Origin: Streptomyces chumphonensis
GTDB lineage: Bacteria > Actinomycetota > Actinomycetes > Streptomycetales > Streptomycetaceae
DNA: 64,000 nucleotides
Direction of reading: 5' to 3'
Assembly (NCBI RefSeq): GCF_014779715.1
Contig: NZ_JACXYU010000007.1
Location: forward strand, 124,001 to 188,000
In this document: positions 1-8,020 of the stretch, in pieces
Layout: each line of letters opens with the position of its first letter
Numbering within the stretch: position 1 is the stretch's first letter
Translations under genes and position numbers: made by a program
Notes under the pieces: model-generated
What the model was told of the DNA's origin: nothing
Databases searched by the model: none
Seen by the model: the letters and a program-made list of their open reading frames with translations, nothing else

Positions 1-137
1 AAGATTCGAACCCTGTCGCGGAGTACGCCCTGACGTACGATCTGCTCCGAGCCCAGGCTCTCCCGGTAGAGGAGTCCCTGGACGCGATCCGTGAGGCGAT
101 GAGGGGCTACTCATGCGAGCTGGTTCGGAGCGGTTGA
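1..137 (+). CDS. C-terminal end of an Scr1-type XRE regulator (DUF5753), cut by the window edge
   Basis: The reading frame enters at base 3 and stops at 135-137. The visible 44 residues include the segment YDLLRAQALPVEESLDAI, the closing motif of DUF5753 sensor domains in helix-turn-helix regulators of Streptomyces. A related tail (LRAQALSPRESLVYVEKLL) is seen in the regulator near 53.5 kb. The downstream DUF397 gene starts 25 bases inside it, the usual arrangement for this pair. The DNA-binding domain lies outside the window. Family assignment is from this tail and the neighbour only. Confidence 0.75.
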   Translation, partial: DSNPVAEYALTYDLLRAQALPVEESLDAIREAMRGYSCELVRSG

Positions 138-325
138 CGGCTGTCACCTGGCGCAAGAGCACCCACAGCAACGAGGCGGGCGGCTCGTGCCTGGAGGTCG
201 CCGACGGGGTGGCCGGGGTCGTGCCGGTGCGGGACAGCAAGCGGTGTGCGGGGCCGGTGCTGGTGTTTCCGGCGGCCTCGTGGCACGCGTTCGTGGGAGT
301 GATCGGGGACCGCTCCGCGTCGTAG
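113..325 (+). CDS. DUF397 small protein paired with the upstream regulator
   Basis: A 70-residue protein with the DUF397 pattern: W-R-K-S at residues 13-16, a central GGSCLEVA, VPVRDSK around residues 37-43, and the closing aromatic W-H-A-F-V. DUF397 proteins are small partners of DUF5753 XRE regulators; the pairs resemble antitoxin-like/toxin-like modules and some influence morphology and antibiotic production. The ATG at 113 overlaps the regulator end by 25 bases, which suggests translational coupling. The target is unknown. Confidence 0.8.
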   Translation: MRAGSERLTAVTWRKSTHSNEAGGSCLEVADGVAGVVPVRDSKRCAGPVLVFPAASWHAFVGVIGDRSAS

Positions 326-391
326 TGGTGTCGTCACCCGGGTGGGGGCCGCGAGGGCGCGGGCGCCGGGCGGGGGCGGCACGGTGAGGGG

Positions 392-1786
392 GTGGACGGG
401 AAGCGGAGTGTGCGGGCCGTGGCGGCCTGCGTGGTGCTGGGCCTCGTGGGCTGCGCGGGGTGTGCGGGCGGCGGACCCCGGTTGGAGGGGGTCGTCGTGG
501 CGTCGCCGTCCGCCCGGGGGCCGCTGGACGGGCCGGCGGCCGAGGTGCAGGCGGCGGTCGCGCGGGTGTGGCCCCGGACGGCCGCGCTCTGGCCGGGCGT
601 TGACCTCTCCGGGCACCACGTGCTGCTGACGGACGGCGAGCACGGCTGGCTGGTGGACGCGGTCGGGATGAGCCGCGTCGGGTCGGCGGAGCTGGAGCGT
701 GCGGGGGTGGACGTCCCGGCGCCCGGTGGCGCGGAGCGGACGACGTGGCGCGGGGAGGCGGCGGTGGTCGTCCGACCGCCCGCCGGGGCGGCAGCGCAGG
801 ACGACCCCGTGGCGGCGGGGCTGGAGTTGTTCGCGCTGGCCACGCGGGCGGCGTTCGCGCCGCCCGGTGAGGACGTGTCGGAGGCGGCGGCCGGGGAGCG
901 TGTCCGGGCGTATCCGCTGCAGGCGGAGCCGCGGGTCGTGCGGACGATGGTCCACGACAGTCTGCTGGCCGCCTACCGGCGACCGGGGGAGCGGGCCGAG
1001 CGGCTGGCGGCGGCGGCCTACTGGAACGAGCAGTGGCGGCGGCGGTTCCCGGCCGAGGCGAAGGGGTCGGCGGAGGCGGACCTGCGGGCGGGGGCCGCGG
1101 CGTACTTCGCGCGGTACGCGGTGGCGATGGCGACGGCGGACGATCCGGCGGAGCACCTGATGGCCACGTTGCGGCCGCTGGCCGGGGAGGCCGCCGGGGA
1201 CCCCGCCGGGGAGGCGGGGGCGATCGGCACGGTGGCGCTGCTCAACGCCGACGCGCTCGGGCTGGGCGTCAAGGAGGGATTGCTGCGGAAGGGCGTGCCG
1301 CCGGTGGACGCGGTGCTGGCGGAGCTGGCGGACGTCGAGCCGGTGCGGCAGTCGGCGCCGGAGGCGGTGCGGGAGGACGTCGAGCGGTCGACGGCCGAGC
1401 GGAACGAGCGGCTGGGACGGGCGATCGGTCCGTTCACGCGCGCGATGGAGGACGAGCGCCGTCCGCTGCTGATGCTGCCCGCCGGGTCCGGGCGGGTGGT
1501 GGGGGAGGGGCTGTTCACGACGGAGGGGCTGCCGGTCGACGCGGTGGTGCCGGGTGGCCGGGGCCGGTTCGTCCTGGAGTCGGGGACGCTGGCGCTGGAC
1601 GGCGTGACGGTGGCCCGGATGCCGGGGCCGGACGGCGGGGCGTACGTCGCGGTGCCGCTGGACGCGGACGGCGAGGGCGTGTCGCTGGCGGGCGAACAGC
1701 TGACGCTGGCCGGGGGCGGTCTGCGGGGGGCGGTCGACGTCCGGGTGGCGGAGGAGGGCGGTCGGCGGGTGCTGTACGCGCGGTGA
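392..1786 (+). CDS. Putative lipoprotein of unknown function
   Basis: A GTG start opens a 464-residue protein. Its N-terminus is a lipoprotein signal: basic MDGKRS, a hydrophobic stretch (VVLGLVG), then cysteines at about residues 21 and 24 that could serve as the lipobox (LVGC or CAGC). The mature part is acidic, Ala/Gly/Glu-rich and not recognised; no catalytic motif was seen. It is probably anchored outside the membrane. The next gene downstream is a secreted cell-wall amidase, so an envelope role is plausible but unproven. Confidence 0.7.
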   Translation: MDGKRSVRAVAACVVLGLVGCAGCAGGGPRLEGVVVASPSARGPLDGPAAEVQAAVARVWPRTAALWPGVDLSGHHVLLTDGEHGWLVDAVGMSRVGSAELERAGVDVPAPGGAERTTWRGEAAVVVRPPAGAAAQDDPVAAGLELFALATRAAFAPPGEDVSEAAAGERVRAYPLQAEPRVVRTMVHDSLLAAYRRPGERAERLAAAAYWNEQWRRRFPAEAKGSAEADLRAGAAAYFARYAVAMATADDPAEHLMATLRPLAGEAAGDPAGEAGAIGTVALLNADALGLGVKEGLLRKGVPPVDAVLAELADVEPVRQSAPEAVREDVERSTAERNERLGRAIGPFTRAMEDERRPLLMLPAGSGRVVGEGLFTTEGLPVDAVVPGGRGRFVLESGTLALDGVTVARMPGPDGGAYVAVPLDADGEGVSLAGEQLTLAGGGLRGAVDVRVAEEGGRRVLYAR

Positions 1787-1867
1787 CGCGCCGGTTCCGG
1801 GACGGGTGTCCGCCGTCGACGTGTCACCCGAACGGGTGTCCTCGGCTGGGGGAACGGGGGCGGTCGG

Positions 1868-2641
1868 GTGACGGTGGGCGGCATGAGGCCGAGCAGGCTC
1901 GCACGGGCGGCGGCGGTGCTGCCGCTGGTGCTGCTGTTCACCTGGAGCGCCCCGCAGTGGCGGGAGGAGGCTCCGGAGCGGGAGGCGCGTGCGCCCGTGA
2001 CGGGTCCGGCGGCCCCGAAGCCGGCGGTGGTGGGGCGGGAGGTGTGGCACGCGGACGAGGCGGCGGTGCGCGAGGAGCCGGCGTACACGCGTCCGGCGGA
2101 GGCGGTGTTCGTGCACCACACGAACCATCCGAACGGGTACGACTGCGAGCGGGACGTGCCGGGGATGCTGCGGGCGATGCAGCGGCAGCACATCGAGGGG
2201 CGCGGGTGGGACGACCTCGGCTACAACTTCGTCGTCGACCGGTGCGGCACCGTCTACGAGGGCCGGGCCGACAGCGAGCGGCGGACGGTGCTGGGGGCGC
2301 ACACCAAGGGCTTCAACACGCGGAGCCTGGGGATCGCGGCGCTCGGCCGGTTCGGGGAGGGCGAGGAGGTGCCGCGTCCGATGCTGGAGGCGATCGCGGC
2401 GGTGGCGGCGTGGAAGCTGGGCCGGGAGGTGGACCCGAGGGGGCGGGTGCGGATGGAGTCGACGAACGACGCCAGCCGCTACCCGGAGGGGACGGACGTC
2501 ACGCTGGACGTGATCGCGGGGCACCGGGACGGCTACGACACGGACTGCCCGGGGCAGGCGCTCTACGACGCGCTGCCCGAGCTGCGCGTCCTGGTGGCGC
2601 GGCTGCGCGACGACCACGCTGCGCAGGCGCAGGGGGAGTGA
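1868..2641 (+). CDS. Secreted N-acetylmuramoyl-L-alanine amidase, PGRP/type 2 fold
   Basis: About 257 residues. An N-terminal hydrophobic stretch (AAAVLPLVLLF) acts as a signal or anchor, followed by a Pro/Ala linker and a peptidoglycan-recognition amidase domain from about residue 55. Visible family features are H83-H84 after F-V, the NFVVDRCGTVYEGR segment, GAHTKGFN, H219 in AGHRD, and C227 in TDCPG. His and Cys at these places are the zinc ligands of PGRP amidases, so the enzyme should cleave the MurNAc-L-Ala bond. An ATG at 1883 is an alternative start giving 252 residues. Confidence 0.88.
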   Translation: MTVGGMRPSRLARAAAVLPLVLLFTWSAPQWREEAPEREARAPVTGPAAPKPAVVGREVWHADEAAVREEPAYTRPAEAVFVHHTNHPNGYDCERDVPGMLRAMQRQHIEGRGWDDLGYNFVVDRCGTVYEGRADSERRTVLGAHTKGFNTRSLGIAALGRFGEGEEVPRPMLEAIAAVAAWKLGREVDPRGRVRMESTNDASRYPEGTDVTLDVIAGHRDGYDTDCPGQALYDALPELRVLVARLRDDHAAQAQGE

Positions 2642-2694
2642 CGCCCCGTCCCGGCGGCCGACGCGATGTCGGTGGGGCGCGGCAGGGTGGGGGT

Positions 2695-3357
2695 ATGACG
2701 CCGCGTACCGGTCCGAAGCCGCCCCGCCCGCCCGCTGTCTCGCTGCCCGAGCTGCGTCCGCACGACGGGCCGCTGGAGCCGGAGGGGGACTACGACGGGG
2801 AATCCTTCACCTCCCTCGACCTCACCGGTGCCGACGCCCCCGGCGCCCGGTTCCTGGACTGCGCGCTGCGCGGCGTCACGCTGGACGAGGCGGGGCTGCG
2901 CGGGGCGCGGCTGACGGACTGCGTCCTCGACGGCGTCCGGGGGGTGGGCACCGACCTGGTGAACGCGCGGCTGCGGGACGTGGAGTGCGCCGATCCCCGG
3001 CTGGGCGGCGTGCTGGTGCACGGCGCGTCCCTGTCGCGGGTGCGGGTGCGCGGCGGCAAGCTGGACTACGTCAACCTGCGCGCGGCCACGCTGACCGACG
3101 TCACCTTCGAGGGGTGTGTGCTCGTGGAGCCGGATCTGGCGGGGGCGACGCTGACGCGGGTGGCGTTCCGGGACTGCGTCCTGCGGGACGTGGACCTGAC
3201 GGGCGCGGTGCTCGCCGACGTGGACCTGCGCGGGGTGGCGGAGCTGTCGCTGGTGCGCGGGGTGGAGCGGCTGGCGGGGGCGACGATCACGCCGACGCAG
3301 CTGCTCGATCTGGCCCCCGCGTTCGCCGGGCACCTCGGCGTCCGGGTCGAGCCGTGA
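2695..3357 (+). CDS. Pentapeptide-repeat protein
   Basis: 220 residues. From about residue 40 to 180 the sequence runs in five-residue steps with Leu/Phe at the centre and Ala/Cys/Val two before it (for example LDLTGADAPGARFLDC and VDLTGAVLADVDLRGV), which folds as a right-handed quadrilateral beta helix. The N-terminus is Pro-rich. Such proteins include gyrase-protecting mimics of DNA, but most members have no known role and nothing here identifies a partner. The ATG lies 57 bases past the amidase gene, with purine-rich sequence before it. It stands alone. Confidence 0.85.
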   Translation: MTPRTGPKPPRPPAVSLPELRPHDGPLEPEGDYDGESFTSLDLTGADAPGARFLDCALRGVTLDEAGLRGARLTDCVLDGVRGVGTDLVNARLRDVECADPRLGGVLVHGASLSRVRVRGGKLDYVNLRAATLTDVTFEGCVLVEPDLAGATLTRVAFRDCVLRDVDLTGAVLADVDLRGVAELSLVRGVERLAGATITPTQLLDLAPAFAGHLGVRVEP

Positions 3358-3403
3358 CGCACGGGCCGGGTCGGGCGCGACGCACCCGGGGGTCGGGCGC
3401 GGC

Positions 3404-3898
3404 TCACACGCGGGGGAAGCGGGCCTGGAGGTCCCAGACGACGGGGTTGTCGCCGAGGTCGCCGTGCAGGTCGACGAGGTCGGCCACGAGGTCGTGGAGG
3501 AAGTCGCGGGCCTCGCGGCGCAGCTCGCCGTGGGAGAAGCTCAGCGGCGCCTCGTCCGGCGCCCAGTCGGCGGTGATCTGCACCCAGCCGAAGCGCCGCG
3601 TGAGGCGCAGCCGGTCGGCGGACTCGGTGAAGTCCAGCTCGGCGCGCTGGGGGCGGGACGCCCGGCTGCCGAGGGGGTCGCGGTCGAGCCGTTCCACGAT
3701 GTCGCACAGGGCCCAGGCGAAGTCGAGCACCGGGACCCAGCCCCAGGCGGTGGCCAGCTCCCGGTCGGCGTCCACGTCGGCGAGGTAGACGTCGCCGCAG
3801 AACAGGTCGTGCCGCAGCGTCCGGACGTCGGCCTCGGCGTACCGCGTCTGCGGCGGGTCGGGGAAGCGTCGGGAGAGCGAGTAGCCCAGGTCGATCAC
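3404..3898 (-). CDS. Conserved-looking hypothetical protein
   Basis: 164 residues, soluble, acidic, no signal or membrane segment. It contains several Trp and paired acidic residues (DLFCGDVYLADVDAD, FGWVQITADWAPDEAP) and a closing DLHGDLGDNPVVWDL. I do not recognise a functional family; the composition resembles a compact actinobacterial domain of unknown function. It is convergent with the pentapeptide gene, 46 bases away, and divergent from the methyltransferase that follows. Confidence 0.65.
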   Translation of the reverse strand: MIDLGYSLSRRFPDPPQTRYAEADVRTLRHDLFCGDVYLADVDADRELATAWGWVPVLDFAWALCDIVERLDRDPLGSRASRPQRAELDFTESADRLRLTRRFGWVQITADWAPDEAPLSFSHGELRREARDFLHDLVADLVDLHGDLGDNPVVWDLQARFPRV

Positions 3899-4070
3899 CC
3901 GCCCATGCTCGCACGGCGCGCCCGGCCGCCGTCGTTCACCGGTTCGGGTGACGCGCCGCGGCGTCTCCCTGACGTGGCGTCATCGCGTCGGCCCGTCGTG
4001 TGCCCTGGCCCCGGACGGCGTGGGGCGGCCCGGTAGGTTCGCCGGGAGCCGACCACGGAGGGGGACCGCG

Positions 4071-4898
4071 ATGACGGGGAACACGTACACGTTCGGGGCC
4101 GAGTGGGACGAGGAGCGGGCGCGGTTGGGGCGCCTCGCGCAGTTCTGGGCGGCGGCCACGGAGCGGGCGGTGCGCGCGGCGGGGGTGCGGCCGGGGGCGT
4201 CGTGCCTGGACGTGGGGGCGGGGGGTGGCGAGGTCAGCGCGTTGCTGTCCGGGCTGGTCGGGGAGCGCGGCCGGGTGGTGGCCCTGGACCGGGACGTGCG
4301 GCATCTGCGCGCGGCGGACCTGCCCGCCCAGGTCGAGGTCCGGGAGTACGACATCGTGGCGGACGGGCCGCCGGTGGGGGAGCGGTTCGACCTGGTGCAC
4401 GCGCGGATGGTGCTCTCGCACCTGCCGGAGCGGGCGGAGGTGCTCGACCGGCTGGTGGAGCTGTGCGCGCCGGGCGGGTGCGTGCTGCTGTCGGAGTTCG
4501 ACGTCGACCGCCCCGCGCCGCCGACCGCGCCGCGCACCCCTGCTGAAAGGTTTCAGCTGGTGCACGACGCGGTGGTGGCGGTGCTCGGCGGCCACGGCTG
4601 CGACGGCCGCTTCGGGCACTGGATGCCGTCGGCACTCGCCGCCCGGGGGCTGACGGAGGTGGACGCCGTCGTGGACGGCGGGGCGATCCGGGGCGGGACG
4701 CCCGCCGCGGAGTTCTACCGGCTCACCTTCCTCCGGTTGCGGGAGCCGATCCTGGCGCAGGGCCTCGCTCCGGCCGACGTGGTGGAGCGGGTGCTGACGG
4801 AGCTGACCGACCCCGACTTCGTCACCCTCTCCGTGCCGCTGGTGTCGGCGTGGGGTCGGCGGCCCGCTCCCGGGCCAGCCGGGCGTTCTGCCGGGTGA
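4071..4898 (+). CDS. Class I SAM-dependent methyltransferase
   Basis: 275 residues. Motif I LDVGAGGG at residues 46-53 binds S-adenosylmethionine; VVALDRD is the acidic ribose-binding strand, and FDLVHARMVLSHLPER is the motif II/post-motif region. The fold is that of ubiE/small-molecule methyltransferases; the substrate cannot be told. The ATG follows GGAGGGGGACCGCG, a strong ribosome site, and was preferred to an in-frame start 123 bases upstream. Its 3' end overlaps the convergent PrnB-like gene by 77 bases, so the two transcripts are antisense at their ends. Confidence 0.85.
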   Translation: MTGNTYTFGAEWDEERARLGRLAQFWAAATERAVRAAGVRPGASCLDVGAGGGEVSALLSGLVGERGRVVALDRDVRHLRAADLPAQVEVREYDIVADGPPVGERFDLVHARMVLSHLPERAEVLDRLVELCAPGGCVLLSEFDVDRPAPPTAPRTPAERFQLVHDAVVAVLGGHGCDGRFGHWMPSALAARGLTEVDAVVDGGAIRGGTPAAEFYRLTFLRLREPILAQGLAPADVVERVLTELTDPDFVTLSVPLVSAWGRRPAPGPAGRSAG

Positions 4899-5922
4899 GC
4901 AGCAGCACCTCCTGGAGCAGGTCGACGCTGCCGCCGCCGCTGCCCACGGGGTACAGGCGCAGGTCCTCCCCGTAGGCCGCGCGGGCGATGCGCAGGTGGC
5001 GGCCGCGGAAGGTGGTGACGGTGCGCAGGAGGTCGACGAGCGCCGCCGCACCGGCCCGTACGGCGTCCCTGCGCGGGCCGTCCGCCGCCGTCAGCAGCCG
5101 GCCCACCGCCGAGGGTGCGCCGTGCCAGCCGGCGTGGAGCGCGCGCCAGCGCGGCAGCCCGTAGGGCACCGACTCCAGCACGAACTGCTCGTACTCGTCG
5201 ACGCCCGCGTCGGACAGCCACACCACCTCGTCGACGAGCCACAGCGGCACCTGCGCCGCCGCCGGCCCGAGGTAGGGGAGGCCGTCGACGTTGAACTCCT
5301 CGAAGTAGGGGCGCATGGTGCGGGCGAAGAACTCCGGGCTGACGTCCGCGACCACCTGGTCGATGACGTCGACCATCACCGCGGTGTGCGCGCCGATCTC
5401 GCCGACGAGCGGGGCGAAGGCGGGCTGCCACGGCTCCGTGCGGCTCAGCTCCTCGCCCAGCTCCAGCGCGGCGTGCAGCCTCGGGAAAGCCTGCCGCACC
5501 GCGTCCTGGAGCACGTGCTCGGCGGCCTCGCCGGTGTAGGTGCGCCGCCGCTCGCCGGTCGGGTTCCACACGCAGTAGTGCAGCACCGTGTCGCGCGGCA
5601 CCATGTCGGTGCGCCGGCCCAGCTCCCGCAGGACGGGGATCAGCTCCGGGACGACGCGGCCCGGCTGGACGCCGTGCCGCTTGACGGACCCGGCGACGAT
5701 CCCCAGGTCCCGCATCGCGGCGAGGCACTCGTCGCGGGTGAACCCGCCGAGGCGGGCGGCGTCGGGCAGCAGCCCGCGCAGCGCCCCGGTGAGCGCGAAC
5801 AGGTCGACCCGCGCGTTCATGTCCGGCAGCCGGGCGCAGACCGGGTCGGCGCGCAACGGGTCGGCCGTCCGGACGGCGCGTATCTGCTCGGCGGAGCCGT
5901 ACGCGTCACTCGGTGTCCGCAC
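4822..5922 (-). CDS. PrnB/DUF1864 family haem enzyme (pyrrolnitrin-synthase-like, IDO/TDO superfamily)
   Basis: 366 residues, close to the length of Pseudomonas PrnB. Recognisable blocks are AAMRDLGIVAGSVKRHG (about 69-85), VLHYCVWNPT (113-122), YLGPAAAQVPLWL (217-229) and the late block FRGRHLRIARAAYG. Its His309 falls where PrnB carries the haem-ligating histidine (about 313). PrnB rearranges 7-chlorotryptophan to the phenylpyrrole of pyrrolnitrin; relatives act on tryptophan-type substrates. No halogenase lies nearby, so the product must differ. The GTG start has GGAGG five bases before it and sits two bases after the upstream methyltransferase stop. Confidence 0.8.
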   Translation of the reverse strand: MRTPSDAYGSAEQIRAVRTADPLRADPVCARLPDMNARVDLFALTGALRGLLPDAARLGGFTRDECLAAMRDLGIVAGSVKRHGVQPGRVVPELIPVLRELGRRTDMVPRDTVLHYCVWNPTGERRRTYTGEAAEHVLQDAVRQAFPRLHAALELGEELSRTEPWQPAFAPLVGEIGAHTAVMVDVIDQVVADVSPEFFARTMRPYFEEFNVDGLPYLGPAAAQVPLWLVDEVVWLSDAGVDEYEQFVLESVPYGLPRWRALHAGWHGAPSAVGRLLTAADGPRRDAVRAGAAALVDLLRTVTTFRGRHLRIARAAYGEDLRLYPVGSGGGSVDLLQEVLLLTRQNARLARERAADPTPTPAARRG

Positions 5923-5924
5923 GG

Positions 5925-6632
5925 TCACCTCCCACGCCGCACGCGGGCGTACCGCATCGGCACGGTCAGCGCGCCCGCGTCGCCCGACTCGACGCTGCTG
6001 CCCTGGAAGCCGCCGGTCTCCACCAGCTCCAGCCCGGCACCGGTGAGCACCTCCTCCAGCTCGCCCGGGGCCATCCGGGCCGGGACGAGACCGGCCGCGA
6101 GGATGTCGTCCAGCTTCGAGGGGCCCCCGCCCGTCCGGGGCCAGGCGGCGAACAGCTCGGACGCCTCCGGCGCCAGCTCGATCACGTAGCCGTGTCCGCG
6201 CTCGCCCAGCAGCGCCGCCAGGGAGCGGGCGGCGGGCTGCCGCAGCCCGTCCGGCAGCTGGTGCAGGACCGTGCGGACGTAGACGTTCTGGTCGCCGAAC
6301 TCCGCGTGCAGCCGGGCCGCCGCGTCCCGGTCGCACAGGTCCAGTTCCCGGTACGCCACGTTGGGGTGCGGGTGGAGCCGGCGGGCGGCCGCCAGCGCGG
6401 AGGCCGAGACGTCGTATCCGAGGACGTGCGCGAAGTGCGCGGCCAGCGCCCCGGTCTGACGCCCGTTGCCGCACCCGACGTCCGCCACCGGCAGGCCCGG
6501 CGTGAACCAGTCACGCAGGACGGGCAGCTGCCGTTCCACGGCCTCGGCCGGGTCGACGTCCCACAGCGTCGCGCCGTCCTCCACCGGCCGTTCCCGCCAG
6601 AAGGCTTCCCATGTGCTCGCGTTCCCCTGCAC
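5925..6632 (-). CDS. SAM-dependent methyltransferase coupled to the PrnB-like gene
   Basis: 235 residues from a GTG start; AAGGAG lies about seven bases before it, a better site than the in-frame upstream ATG. Motif I VADVGCGNG is at residues 48-56, followed by the acidic VLGYDVS strand, HPNVAYRELDL and a C-terminal beta strand (MRYARVRR). The N-terminus (WEAFWRERPVEDGATLWDVDP) resembles small-molecule thiol or N/O-methyltransferases. Its stop is two bases before the PrnB-like start, so the two are one operon, with this protein probably modifying the substrate or product of its partner. Confidence 0.82.
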   Translation of the reverse strand: MQGNASTWEAFWRERPVEDGATLWDVDPAEAVERQLPVLRDWFTPGLPVADVGCGNGRQTGALAAHFAHVLGYDVSASALAAARRLHPHPNVAYRELDLCDRDAAARLHAEFGDQNVYVRTVLHQLPDGLRQPAARSLAALLGERGHGYVIELAPEASELFAAWPRTGGGPSKLDDILAAGLVPARMAPGELEEVLTGAGLELVETGGFQGSSVESGDAGALTVPMRYARVRRGR

Positions 6633-6722
6633 GTCACATCTCCTTGACTGTTCGGACACGGCAGATTTGTCGTGACTCAGCTTCACTCGGCAGGACTTGG
6701 CCGCATACGCCAGAACACGACA

Positions 6723-6753
6723 GAAGGGGCCAGACCGCCGGTCTGGCCCCTTC
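6723..6753 (-). terminator. Strong hairpin terminator after terD
   Basis: A perfect 14-bp stem (GAAGGGGCCAGACC and its complement) closes a three-base loop, 11 bases past the terD stop. The flanks on either side carry short pyrimidine tracts. It separates terD transcription from the methyltransferase-PrnB operon that runs the same way. Confidence 0.8.
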
Positions 6754-6764
6754 TTCCCGTCGCG

Positions 6765-7340
6765 TCAGACGTTGACGCCGAAGTCCTGGGCGATCCCCGT
6801 CAGGCCCGAGGCGTAGCCCTGGCCGACGGCGCGGAACTTCCACTCCGCGCCGTTGCGGTAGATCTCGCCGAAGACCATAGCGGTCTCCGTCGCCGCGTCC
6901 TCACTGAGGTCGTAGCGGGCGATCTCGTTCTGGTCCGCCTGGTTGATGATGCGGATGAAGGCGTTCCGCACCTGGCCGAAGTTCTGGCTCCGCGATTCGG
7001 CGTCGTAGATCGAGACCGGGAAGACGATCTTGTCGATCTCGGCGGGCAGCGTCTGGAGGTTGATGTTGATCTGCTCGTCGTCGCCGCTGCCCTCGCCGGT
7101 GCGGTTGTCACCGGTGTGCACGATCGCCTGCTCGGGCGAGGCCGTGTTGTTGAAGAAGACGAAGTGCCCGTCCGAGTGGACCTTCCCCTGGGCGTTCACC
7201 GCGATGGCGCTCGCGTCCAGGTCGAAGTCGGTGCCGGTGGTGGTGCGGACGTCCCAGCCGAGGCCGACCGTCACCGCGGTGAGACCCGGGGCCTCCTTGG
7301 AGAGCGACACGTTGCCGCCCTTGGAAAGGCTCACAGCCAT
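6765..7340 (-). CDS. terD: TerD family calcium-binding stress protein
   Basis: 191 residues, the standard TerD length. Typical blocks are [15 protein letters not shown] at the N-terminus, [33 protein letters not shown] and [12 protein letters not shown]. The paired acidic loops ([17 protein letters not shown]) are the calcium-binding sites. TerD proteins are linked to tellurite resistance and to cell-envelope stress and differentiation in Streptomyces. It is monocistronic, closed by a hairpin, and preceded by two operator-like palindromes. The symbol names the family; Streptomyces usually has several paralogues. Confidence 0.92.
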   Translation of the reverse strand: MAVSLSKGGNVSLSKEAPGLTAVTVGLGWDVRTTTGTDFDLDASAIAVNAQGKVHSDGHFVFFNNTASPEQAIVHTGDNRTGEGSGDDEQININLQTLPAEIDKIVFPVSIYDAESRSQNFGQVRNAFIRIINQADQNEIARYDLSEDAATETAMVFGEIYRNGAEWKFRAVGQGYASGLTGIAQDFGVNV

Positions 7341-7371
7341 GGGATCAGTCCCTTTCGTTAGCGATTCTGGT

Positions 7372-7409
7372 CGTCGTCGACGACGGTAACTGCGTCGTCG
7401 ACGACGGTA
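7372..7409. promoter_or_regulatory. Two identical 14-bp palindromes 21 bp apart upstream of terD
   Basis: CGTCGTCGACGACG occurs at 7372-7385 and 7393-7406, each inside a longer 17-base direct repeat ending GGTA. Each copy is a perfect palindrome, and the 21-bp period puts both on the same face of the helix. They lie 32-66 bases upstream of the terD start. This has the layout of a paired operator for a dimeric regulator; no regulator gene is adjacent and the identity is unknown. Confidence 0.5.
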
Positions 7410-7495
7410 CCTGCACTTCCCCCAACGTCAGGTGGGTACGCGCGGGTTCCTGGTCCGGCGAAAAGACCGTGCATCCGCCCGGCGGAGGGGGAATC

Positions 7496-7933
7496 ATGAA
7501 ACGCATGTCCGGTCCCTACGTCATCCGCGGTTCCGTGGCCCTTCCCGAGGCCGAGCTGAGCTGGCGGTTCTCGAAGTCCTCCGGGCCGGGCGGCCAGCAC
7601 GTGAACACCACCGACAGCCAGGTGGAGCTGCGCTTCGACCTGGCCCGCACCTCCGCGCTCCCGCAGGTGTGGAAGGAGCGCGCGCTCGAACGCCTCGGCA
7701 CGCGGCTGCGGGACGGCGTCCTGACCGTGCGGGCGGGCGAACACCGCTCGCAGTGGCGGAACCGGGAGACGGCCGCCGTCCGGATGGCGTCGCTGCTCGC
7801 GGAGGCCACCGCTCCGCCGGGTCCCGCCCGCAAGGCGCGGAAGGTCTCGCGCGGTGCGAAGGAGCGGCGGCTGCGGAGCAAGCGGATGCGCAGCGACGTG
7901 AAGCGGGGTCGTCAGGGCAAGGGCTGGGACTGA
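7496..7933 (+). CDS. arfB: ArfB/YaeJ-type ribosome-rescue peptidyl-tRNA hydrolase
   Basis: 145 residues. The catalytic GGQ loop is at residues 32-34 (SGPGGQHVN), where the Gln positions water to release nascent peptides from stalled ribosomes. The C-terminal third is strongly basic (RKARKVSRGAKERRLRSK and RGRQGKGWD), matching the tail that inserts into the empty mRNA channel. It lacks the codon-recognition domains of RF1/RF2. The ATG follows GGAGGGGG; an upstream in-frame ATG at 7469 is less likely. Confidence 0.9.
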   Translation: MKRMSGPYVIRGSVALPEAELSWRFSKSSGPGGQHVNTTDSQVELRFDLARTSALPQVWKERALERLGTRLRDGVLTVRAGEHRSQWRNRETAAVRMASLLAEATAPPGPARKARKVSRGAKERRLRSKRMRSDVKRGRQGKGWD

Positions 7934-7977
7934 CCACCGGGCCCCGCCTCGCACAGTCGACCACGGCTGCCTGAACG

Positions 7978-7993
7978 AGTGGACTAGACCTCT
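7978..7993. promoter_or_regulatory. DasR-type dre operator upstream of nagK-nagA
   Basis: AGTGGACTAGACCTCT matches the Streptomyces DasR element AGTGGTCTAGACCACT at 14 of 16 positions and keeps the central CTAG. It lies 28 bases before the kinase start. DasR, a GntR repressor released by glucosamine-6-phosphate, is known to control the GlcNAc kinase/deacetylase genes, which fits the genes that follow. Confidence 0.75.
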
Positions 7994-8020
7994 TGGGGTC
8001 CTTCGGGCGACACTGGCCCC

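Noticed and set aside
4..13. ATTCGAACCC looks like the T-loop of a tRNA on the - strand at the window edge.
   Set aside because: The neighbouring sequence lacks D-arm and anticodon-arm pairing, and the region codes for the DUF5753 tail in frame with its DUF397 partner.
107..2617. An 836-residue open frame on the - strand.
   Set aside because: It is Arg/Pro-rich GC-skewed shadow coding, lies opposite the lipoprotein and amidase genes, and has no family features.
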